The position numbers and the translations under genes are program-made. Source: Candidatus Saliniplasma halalkaliphilum (lineage in GTDB: Archaea > Thermoplasmatota > Thermoplasmata > Halarchaeoplasmatales > Halarchaeoplasmataceae). From it: a stretch of DNA of 13,140 nt. This document shows positions 1 through 6,042 of this stretch, piece after piece. Positions within the stretch are counted from its first letter, which is position 1, and the number at the start of each line of letters is the position of its first letter. The stretch spans positions 1 to 13,140 of the forward strand of contig JAFDTG010000039.1 of NCBI GenBank assembly GCA_019594235.1, in the 5' to 3' direction. The notes beneath the pieces were generated by a model, which was not told the origin of the DNA, did no database searches, and worked only from the letters and a program-made list of their open reading frames with translations.

Positions 1-1301
1 AAGGAGCTAGTGGTATCTAGAGATTTAGCTTGTGAGTAAATCCTATATTTTGGTTCGGTCCCAGAAGGTCTGATAAGTACCCAGCCCTCGTCATAGTATA
101 TCTTCAACCCATCGGTGTCATCATACTCTTCTCTCTCAAACTCTTTCTTCAACTGTGACATAAGTTCATCTTTCATTTCATCTGGACAAGCTATCCCTCT
201 TTTATCCAAGGCATATTTGGGCAATCCATCTACAAGTTCTGAAAGTGGACCGTCAGTTGCAACAATTTCCACGATCTTAGCAGCGGTCAAGCCTGCATCA
301 CGGCAGTACTGGTGGTCAGCAAATATCAGTCCACCGTTCTCCTCACCACCGAATATCGCTCCTTTCTCTATCATCTCCCTGGCGACTATAGGGGAGCCAA
401 CTTTAGTGTATATCAGTTCCCCCCCAGCCTCTTCAACAACGTCTTCTACACTGGTAGAAGAACTAACCGGAGTCACTACTAGACCCCCATCATTTTCCTG
501 TACTATCTTTTTAGCCATCAGAGTCAGGGTTTTATCTCCGTGTAGATACCTGCCTCTATCATCGATAAAGATAGTACGATCTGCATCACCATCATTGGCA
601 ATACCCACATCCGCGCCTGTTTCTTTTACCAGATTTATAAGGTCCATCAAATTCTCTTCAGTAGGTTCACTGTCATGGCCTGGGAAAGTGCCATCCGGTT
701 GAGCATTTAAAGTCACTACATCACATCCGAGATCCTTCAATATGTAGGGTGTTGTGTAACAACCAGCTCCATTAGCACAATCGACTACTACTTTCAGATC
801 AGCTTTTTTGATCACATTTTTATTTACCTTAGCCTTAACAGCATCCATATACATCCGTTTAACATCGTCTGACGATATTTTACCGACTTCCGACCATTCT
901 ACCAATTTAAACTCCTCTGAGAAGTATATCTTTTCTATCTCTTCTTCTTTCCATCTTATGAGTTCGGTTCCATCCCCATCGATACATTTTATCCCGTTGA
1001 ACTGCGGGGGATTATGAGATGCGGTTATAGCTACTCCTAGATCGGTATTTTCCCTGGTATACAACTGAATAGCGGGAGTGGGTACTTCTCCCAAGTCGAT
1101 CACGTCACATCCCGTTGCCGCTAAAGCGGAGCAAACAGCGTTCTTTAACATCTCATTTGACAATCTTGTGTCAGTTCCGATAGCAACGCTGCCACCATTT
1201 AACCAGGTACCTACCGCTTTACCCAATCTCACCGCTAAATCCACATTCATATCTTCGTTAACGATCCCTCTAACGCCATTTGTACCGAACAGTTTCGGCA
1301 T
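1..1301 (-). CDS. glmM: Phosphoglucosamine mutase / phosphomannomutase family protein (3' end cut by window edge)
   Basis: An alpha-D-phosphohexomutase that moves phosphate between C6 and C1 of a hexose, here probably glucosamine or mannose, to feed sugar-nucleotide synthesis in the cytoplasm. I translated 433 codons from the ATG at 1301; the frame stays open to the left edge. Archaeal relatives are about 450 residues, so only a short tail is missing. The N-terminus carries KLFGTNGVRG. The phosphoserine loop TASHNPPQFNGIK places the catalytic serine at residue 95. The metal loop DGDADR is at residues 237-242, the sugar-binding GGEENGG at 318-324, and the phosphate-binding RPSGTEP lies near residue 415. 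The ATG follows directly on the TAG stop of the upstream nucleotidyltransferase. A GAGGTGG ribosome site (about 1307-1313) lies inside the last codons of that gene, so the pair is probably co-translated. GTNGVRG resembles archaeal GlmM, but the partner looks mannose-specific, so substrate and symbol are tentative. Confidence 0.88.
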   Translation of the reverse strand, partial: MPKLFGTNGVRGIVNEDMNVDLAVRLGKAVGTWLNGGSVAIGTDTRLSNEMLKNAVCSALAATGCDVIDLGEVPTPAIQLYTRENTDLGVAITASHNPPQFNGIKCIDGDGTELIRWKEEEIEKIYFSEEFKLVEWSEVGKISSDDVKRMYMDAVKAKVNKNVIKKADLKVVVDCANGAGCYTTPYILKDLGCDVVTLNAQPDGTFPGHDSEPTEENLMDLINLVKETGADVGIANDGDADRTIFIDDRGRYLHGDKTLTLMAKKIVQENDGGLVVTPVSSSTSVEDVVEEAGGELIYTKVGSPIVAREMIEKGAIFGGEENGGLIFADHQYCRDAGLTAAKIVEIVATDGPLSELVDGLPKYALDKRGIACPDEMKDELMSQLKKEFEREEYDDTDGLKIYYDEGWVLIRPSGTEPKYRIYSQAKSLDTTSS

Positions 1302-2282
1302 CTACTCCACCTCTTCAGGTTTTATCTTATTCCCTATGAATTCATTCCCCTCTTCGATGTATACGTTATCGGATATGATCGAATCTACTACTTTTACATC
1401 ATCTTCGATTATTACATCGTAACCGATGATGCTGTTCTCGATAACACATCCATCATCGATCTCGACACCGTCGAATAAGATAGAATTCGATATCCTACTA
1501 TCACCGATAGTGCAGTCTATTCCTATCGCTGAATATTCTTCGACTTCGCCTTCGGTGACACTCCTATCTCCAACGAGATATTGTTCACCCATTTCTTTCA
1601 ACAGTACCTCTGTAGCTTTGAAAAAGCTTGAAGGCCTTCCACAGTCTATCCAATATCCCTCAAATTCAAAACCGAACAGGCCATCATCTACGAGTAACGG
1701 GAATATCTCCCTTTCCATGGAAACTTTTTCTCCAGGCGGTATTAAATTTAAAACTTTTGGTTCCAAGATATAGTGCCCTGCATTTATGGTATTAGAAAAG
1801 GCTTCCCAAGGTTCCGGTTTCTCTTGGAATCTTAATATCCGGTCTTTATCGTTCAATTCGAAAATACCAAATTCCTCGGGGTTTTCTACCTCCCATGCAG
1901 AGATCGCACCTACTCCATCCTTTGACTTGTAAAATTCCAGATATTTTTTTAGGTCGATACTCGAGATTATATCTGAGTTTATTACAAAGAACGTTTCGTC
2001 AAGATATTCTTCAACATTTTTCACGGCTCCTCCAGTTCCCAATGGCTTAGGTTCGTCGACAACATGGACTGTTTTGTCTATATCGGCCTCTTCAAAATAC
2101 TCCCTAAGCATGTCTATTTTGTAATTTGCTGCAAGAATAACTTCATCGATCTCTTCAGGTAATTGATCTACGATATGACGGATCAATGGTTTATTCAATA
2201 TAGGCAACAAAGGTTTAGGTGTAGTATAGGTCAGTGGTCGCATCCTTGTCCCAAATCCTCCAGACAAAATTACTGCTTTCAT
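1302..2282 (-). CDS. Mannose-1-phosphate guanylyltransferase-like sugar-phosphate nucleotidyltransferase
   Basis: Transfers a nucleotidyl group from an NTP to a sugar 1-phosphate, releasing pyrophosphate, and so makes an activated sugar for glycans or glycolipids. The 326 residues start with the nucleotidyltransferase signature AVILSGGFGTRMRPLT (residues 3-18) followed by PKPLLPILNKP. Further family motifs are EPKPLGTGGAV, VINSDI with the metal-binding Asp, FQEKPEPW, NAGHYIL, and GYWIDCGRP. The C-terminal hundred residues are a left-handed beta-helix with hexapeptide-like repeats (SNSILFDGVEIDDGCVIENS). The NAGHYIL...PPGEKVS..REIFP...GYWIDCGRP series is typical of GDP-mannose pyrophosphorylases. 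Glucose- or glucosamine-1-phosphate specificity cannot be excluded, because archaeal GlmM genes often neighbour GlmU-like enzymes. The protein is shorter than archaeal GlmU (about 400 residues), so a full acetyltransferase domain is unlikely. No Shine-Dalgarno site precedes the ATG; a TATA-like box sits about 26 bases upstream. Confidence 0.85.
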   Translation of the reverse strand: MKAVILSGGFGTRMRPLTYTTPKPLLPILNKPLIRHIVDQLPEEIDEVILAANYKIDMLREYFEEADIDKTVHVVDEPKPLGTGGAVKNVEEYLDETFFVINSDIISSIDLKKYLEFYKSKDGVGAISAWEVENPEEFGIFELNDKDRILRFQEKPEPWEAFSNTINAGHYILEPKVLNLIPPGEKVSMEREIFPLLVDDGLFGFEFEGYWIDCGRPSSFFKATEVLLKEMGEQYLVGDRSVTEGEVEEYSAIGIDCTIGDSRISNSILFDGVEIDDGCVIENSIIGYDVIIEDDVKVVDSIISDNVYIEEGNEFIGNKIKPEEVE

Positions 2283-2302
2283 GATGTTACATATATAAAG
2301 TG

Positions 2303-2314
2303 ATTAAATAAAGA
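2303..2314 (-). promoter_or_regulatory. TATA-like box for the sugar-nucleotide gene pair
   Basis: On the minus strand the bases read CTTTATTTAAT, centred about 26-27 bases before the ATG at 2282. That is the archaeal TATA-to-transcription-start distance, so the message would be leaderless, and no ribosome site is visible. A second TATA-like stretch (CTTTATATAT, 2291-2300) is only about 14 bases from the ATG and would place the start inside the gene, so I prefer the first. It suggests the pair can be transcribed independently of the acyl-CoA cluster. Confidence 0.4.
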
Positions 2315-2352
2315 TTACGATTTGATTGAAATATTGATTCTAACTTAGTACG

Positions 2353-3087
2353 TCACTTTATGTTAACAGCAACGTCCAAGGCCATAGCACCTTCTTCTAA
2401 TGCTGCAACTGGATTAAGATCGATATCCTGGATACCGTTTACAAAATACATTAACTCGCTGAGCTTAGATATCATCTCAGCTAATGCCTTCACATCTTTT
2501 CTTTCTTTGCCTCTAGCCCCGATCAATATCGAGAATGATTGGGTTTCACGGATCATCTCGCATGCTTCTTGTGTACTTATAGGTGCTACTCGAAAAACGA
2601 CATCTTTCAGAAGTTCAACGTAAATTCCACCCATGCCGAACATTACGACTGGACCGAAGGAAGGGTCCATCATCCCTCCTAAAATCACTTCATCGCCTCC
2701 GTCGATATGTTCTGCAACTGACATCCCTCTAACCTTAGCGTTCGGTTTTTTATTTCGTACTTGTGTGCATATGGATTCGTATGCATCTACAAATTCAGTT
2801 TCATTCTTAATACCAGTTCTTACCCCTCCTACATCCATCTTGTGTAAGATATCCTCCGAAACGATCTTGAGAACAACTGGATATCCTATTTCCTCAGCGA
2901 CTTTAACACCCTCGTCGATGCAGTGAACGACTTTACCACGTGCAATGGGTATATCGGCTAAATCAAGCAATGCCCTAGCCTCATCTTCTAAAAGCATGGA
3001 CCTTTTCTGGTCCCTTGCTTCTTCGATGATCTCTTGAATCGGGCTGTAATCTATATCCCATTCCCCTTCAACTACATCTTCTGACAT
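2353..3087 (-). CDS. Free-standing beta subunit of ADP-forming acyl-CoA synthetase (ATP-grasp)
   Basis: Beta subunits of ADP-forming acetyl/acyl-CoA synthetases bind nucleotide and pass phosphate between a histidine on the alpha subunit and ADP. The 244 residues are a complete ATP-grasp_5 domain: LLEDEAR near 32-38, GYPVVLKIVSEDILHK with His82 (equivalent of the catalytic beta-His71 of the Pyrococcus enzyme), the glycine-rich FGPVVMFGMGGIYVE at 144-158, and DIDLNP with Asp223 (beta-Asp212 equivalent). It closely resembles the C-terminal part of the fused synthetase at 6036-8159: in two blocks I aligned by eye, 48 of 75 residues match. The preceding linker aligns without gaps. No separate alpha subunit is present in the window, so it may pair with the fused protein's alpha half or with an alpha encoded elsewhere. 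The start is backed by AGGAGA at 3095-3100, eight bases before the ATG. It is the last gene of the acyl-CoA cluster. Confidence 0.88.
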   Translation of the reverse strand: MSEDVVEGEWDIDYSPIQEIIEEARDQKRSMLLEDEARALLDLADIPIARGKVVHCIDEGVKVAEEIGYPVVLKIVSEDILHKMDVGGVRTGIKNETEFVDAYESICTQVRNKKPNAKVRGMSVAEHIDGGDEVILGGMMDPSFGPVVMFGMGGIYVELLKDVVFRVAPISTQEACEMIRETQSFSILIGARGKERKDVKALAEMISKLSELMYFVNGIQDIDLNPVAALEEGAMALDVAVNIK

Positions 3088-3094
3088 CTAAAAA

Positions 3095-3100
3095 TCTCCT
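3095..3100 (-). promoter_or_regulatory. Ribosome binding site of the free-standing beta subunit
   Basis: AGGAGA on the minus strand sits between the TAA stop of the CoA-transferase fusion (3101-3103) and the ATG at 3087, at normal spacing. It fixes the start and supports translation from a shared message. Confidence 0.6.
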
Positions 3101-4948
3101 TTATACAAACCTCATACGCAACTCATACTCACCGTATTTTCTCTTCTTTTCTATATCGTAACCCATCTTTTCGAATACCTTCAGCATCTTCTTGTTATCC
3201 GCTAGAACTTCAGCCGTAAATCCGTACAAACCTTGATTCTTGGCTATCATCGTCAGATATTCTACAAGTGCTGACCCGATGCCCATACTCTGGTACTCGT
3301 CCCTGATCATAACGGATACTTCAGCAACGTTCTGTCCCTCTTTGATACGGTAGTCTGCTTCGCCTACCATCCTATGGGGGCCTTCGATCTCGGGATCGAT
3401 TACCACTATGGCCATCTCCTTATTGTAGTTGATCTGTACGAACTCTTGTCTCCTATCGTGATGCAGGTCCCTACGGGTGCTCATGAAACGTTTGTACCTG
3501 CTTTCATCGGATAAAGAGTAGAATAGATCTTTCAGCAGTTCATCATCAGTTGGTTTCATAGGCCTAAATAAGTATTCTATACCATTTATTGTTTTGATAG
3601 TTTCAAGTTCATCGGGGTATCTTCCTCCCTCATCTAAAACAAGAACCTGGTCCTGATACACAAGGTGATGTTCTTTCGCCTTTTTAAGAAGTTCTTCCCT
3701 GAATTTAGGATGTGCAACATTGATCAATTCCATAGCTCTCTGGCGTATGTTCTTACCTTTGAGGTATGCTACACCGTATTCTGTCACAATATATTCGACA
3801 TCCCCTCTCGTTGTTACTACACCGGCACCTTCATTGAGTGATGGGACGATCCTAGAAACTTTACCATCCTGAGCCGTAGATGATAAAGCAATGATAGATT
3901 TACCATCTTCAGCATAACCTGCACCCCTCATAAAATCAGCATGCCCACCGATCCCACTGTAGAAGCTGTATCCCAAAGAGTCGGCGCATACTTGCCCGGT
4001 TAAATCCACCTGGAGTGCTGTATTCACTGCGGTCATCTTATAATTCTTAGCTATGACGAAAGGATCATTTGTATAATCCGTCGGTCTGAGTTCTATCCCT
4101 GGATTATCGTCAACAAAATCATAAAGATCTCGAGTACCCATCAAAAAAGAGGCTATACTTTTCCCTTTATGGATGCTCTTCTTTTGGTTAGTAACGATTC
4201 CCCTTTCGATCAAATTAGCGAGTTCTTCAGATAGCATCTCTGTATGTATACCCAAATCTTCCTTGACCTCTAGATGTTCCAAGATAGTGTTGGGAACCGC
4301 TCCGTATCCTATCTGGATAGTAGAACCATTTTCGATCAGTCTACTCACATTTCCAGCAATCTCCTCAGCGGTTTTTCCAGAAACCACGGGATCGAATTCC
4401 AGAAGGTCCTCCTCGTGATGAACCAAATAATCTACATCATTGGCATGAATGAAACAGTCACCGTGGACTCTTGGCATTTTTGGATTGACCTGAGCTATAA
4501 CCATCTTGGAATTTTCAATAGCTGATTTTATAATATCGACTGCTACACCTAAACTCATCCATCCATGCTCATCGGGAGGAGATACCTGTATCAACGATGC
4601 ATCCAGTGGGACTCTTCCTGTTTTGAAAAGTTTAGGTATATCCCTCATGAAGATAGGTGTGTAATCCGCTCTTCCCTCTGCGACTGCATCCCTGGTGTTG
4701 TCATCGACAAAGAACGCGTTATGCCTAAAACTATCTTCGAATTTTTCTTCCGTATATGGGGCAACCCCAAGAGTTTGGATATGAAATATTTCGGTATCAG
4801 TAAATTCCGACGCCAATTCGGTCAATTCCTTAACTAAATACTGAGGTTCTGCTGCCCCAGAACCTACGAATATTCTATCACCTCTCCCGATCTCATTTAA
4901 CGCATCTCTAGCTTCTACATAATCTACATCATATGGCATGTATTTCAC
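3101..4948 (-). CDS. Acetyl-CoA hydrolase/CoA-transferase fused to a C-terminal GNAT acetyltransferase
   Basis: Residues 1 to about 435 form a class I CoA-transferase of the acetyl-CoA hydrolase / 4-hydroxybutyrate CoA-transferase type, which moves CoA between acyl-CoA and a free acid through a glutamyl-CoA intermediate. Visible motifs are GSGAAEPQ (29-36), VSPPDEHG (122-129), HTEMLSEE with probable catalytic Glu237 (Glu238 in the Clostridium aminobutyricum enzyme), and GIGGHADFMRGA (332-343). Residues about 458-610 form a GNAT domain, beginning FRPMKPTDDELL, with the acetyl-CoA loop YQSMGIGSALVE (552-563) and ending DNKKMLKVFEKMGY. The GNAT part resembles that of bacterial Pat protein acetyltransferases, which are joined to an acyl-CoA-synthetase-like region; the combination with a CoA-transferase is a known but uncommon architecture. 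Acid substrate and acetylation target are unknown. Numbering uses the GTG at 4948; an ATG nine bases downstream (4939), preceded by GTGA, is equally plausible. It lies 48 bases after the BioD-like gene. Confidence 0.9.
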   Translation of the reverse strand: MKYMPYDVDYVEARDALNEIGRGDRIFVGSGAAEPQYLVKELTELASEFTDTEIFHIQTLGVAPYTEEKFEDSFRHNAFFVDDNTRDAVAEGRADYTPIFMRDIPKLFKTGRVPLDASLIQVSPPDEHGWMSLGVAVDIIKSAIENSKMVIAQVNPKMPRVHGDCFIHANDVDYLVHHEEDLLEFDPVVSGKTAEEIAGNVSRLIENGSTIQIGYGAVPNTILEHLEVKEDLGIHTEMLSEELANLIERGIVTNQKKSIHKGKSIASFLMGTRDLYDFVDDNPGIELRPTDYTNDPFVIAKNYKMTAVNTALQVDLTGQVCADSLGYSFYSGIGGHADFMRGAGYAEDGKSIIALSSTAQDGKVSRIVPSLNEGAGVVTTRGDVEYIVTEYGVAYLKGKNIRQRAMELINVAHPKFREELLKKAKEHHLVYQDQVLVLDEGGRYPDELETIKTINGIEYLFRPMKPTDDELLKDLFYSLSDESRYKRFMSTRRDLHHDRRQEFVQINYNKEMAIVVIDPEIEGPHRMVGEADYRIKEGQNVAEVSVMIRDEYQSMGIGSALVEYLTMIAKNQGLYGFTAEVLADNKKMLKVFEKMGYDIEKKRKYGEYELRMRFV

Positions 4949-4996
4949 ACTCTATCATCAAAAATACTTCTGAAAGTTTACTTAACTCTTTCTATA

Positions 4997-6028
4997 TCAC
5001 TCGAAATCAATTTTTATCCTAGGCGTGATATCTTCTTTGATCCTTTCTATCTTAAAATCATCTTCGATAGTAGTTATCTTGTCCATTCGTTCGATCCTTC
5101 TAGCGGCCTCATAGGTATCCAGCGGAACGGATATGAGAGGAATTCCTGCTCTATCCGCTCTAGATATGATATTGCTTGGTGGTATGATATCATTGGTCAA
5201 AATTACTCCAGATGTTTCTTCATCTAAAGAAGCTAAAACAACATCTGACCTGTCACCACCTGTTATGACCAGTTTCCTTCTCTTTTGATAGTGAGGATTC
5301 CTAACTATCTCCTCAGCACTCATGGCACCAACGAAAACATTCTCTACGAGATTGTTCAAACCACTTTCACCGGCAACAACTTTACCGAACAACATGTCAT
5401 TGATGAAACTCACTCTTGTCAAAGAAAGGTCCTTTATCTCAGGTATTATCCCTATAACTTCCATACCAAGTGACTCGATCTCATCAACCGCGAAATTTTC
5501 TATATCTTCAACCGATTCAACCTTGTTCAAAACTACACCTTTAACAGGTATATTTTGAGCCTGGAAATACTTCGAAACCGTGTGAAGGTCATCTACCATG
5601 CTTGTGCGGTTCCCCGTTGCAACGATGATTATCTCTGAATCAGTGTATCTGTATAAAGAGACAGGGTCAAGATTTATAGATGAGCCAACACTCCATTCAT
5701 CGCCGGTTTCGATGATGACGCTGTCCTTGGTTTTTCTCATCTCGTCTATTCTATCTTTGATCTTACCTTGAATAGTTTTCTCGTCATAAGCATATTTTAT
5801 TTTTGAGTGGTCGAAACCTATACAGAACTTCTCATAATCCTCTTCTAAGTTCAATATGTTTTTGAACAACTTTGCATCATAATCGATCAATCTTTTTTTC
5901 TTGTAAATCGGTCGGTCACCGAATGGTTTCAAATAATTGAAAGTATTTTCATTCAAAAGCGCTATAGCCAAACCTACAGTTGTTTTACCCGCATCGGGTC
6001 TAGTTGAAGCTATTATGAGATTTTTCAT
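4997..6028 (-). CDS. BioD-like P-loop plus DRTGG-domain protein (phosphotransacetylase N-terminal-like)
   Basis: The 343 residues have two parts. Residues 1 to about 225 are a dethiobiotin-synthetase-like P-loop domain with STRPDAGKTT at 8-17, VIIETGD at 104-110, and IIIVATGN...VVLNKVE at 133-171. Residues about 225-320 are a DRTGG domain with ITGGDRSDV (255-263), SGVILTNDIIPP and GIPLISVPLDTYEAARRI. The same pair forms the N-terminal, non-catalytic half of long bacterial phosphotransacetylases; here the catalytic half is absent. Stand-alone proteins of this type often sit beside ADP-forming acyl-CoA synthetase genes in archaea, which fits this position seven bases after the fused synthetase. 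DRTGG domains are thought to be regulatory or ligand-binding, so I infer a nucleotide-dependent regulator or accessory factor rather than a phosphotransacetylase or biotin enzyme. A GGTGATT ribosome site overlaps the upstream TGA stop. Confidence 0.85.
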   Translation of the reverse strand: MKNLIIASTRPDAGKTTVGLAIALLNENTFNYLKPFGDRPIYKKKRLIDYDAKLFKNILNLEEDYEKFCIGFDHSKIKYAYDEKTIQGKIKDRIDEMRKTKDSVIIETGDEWSVGSSINLDPVSLYRYTDSEIIIVATGNRTSMVDDLHTVSKYFQAQNIPVKGVVLNKVESVEDIENFAVDEIESLGMEVIGIIPEIKDLSLTRVSFINDMLFGKVVAGESGLNNLVENVFVGAMSAEEIVRNPHYQKRRKLVITGGDRSDVVLASLDEETSGVILTNDIIPPSNIISRADRAGIPLISVPLDTYEAARRIERMDKITTIEDDFKIERIKEDITPRIKIDFE

Positions 6029-6035
6029 TTTTTAA

Positions 6036-6042
6036 TCACCTT
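6036..6042 (-). promoter_or_regulatory. Ribosome binding site overlapping the synthetase stop codon
   Basis: On the minus strand AAGGTGATT spans the TGA stop of the fused synthetase (6036-6038) and lies seven bases before the ATG at 6028. Overlap of the site with the upstream stop points to coupled translation of the first two genes of the cluster. Confidence 0.5.

Noticed and set aside
115..2926. Several plus-strand open frames of 80-200 codons opposite the left-hand genes
   Set aside because: They are antisense to genes with clear family motifs and have low-complexity Ser/Pro/Thr-rich translations and no recognisable motif.
4976..4988. AGTT-TACTT-AACT inverted repeat between the BioD-like and CoA-transferase genes
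   Set aside because: Only four paired bases in AT-rich DNA; no basis for calling a terminator or operator.
4997..6028. Phosphate acetyltransferase (Pta)
   Set aside because: Only the BioD-like and DRTGG regions are present; the catalytic phosphotransacetylase domain is missing and the frame ends cleanly at 343 residues.
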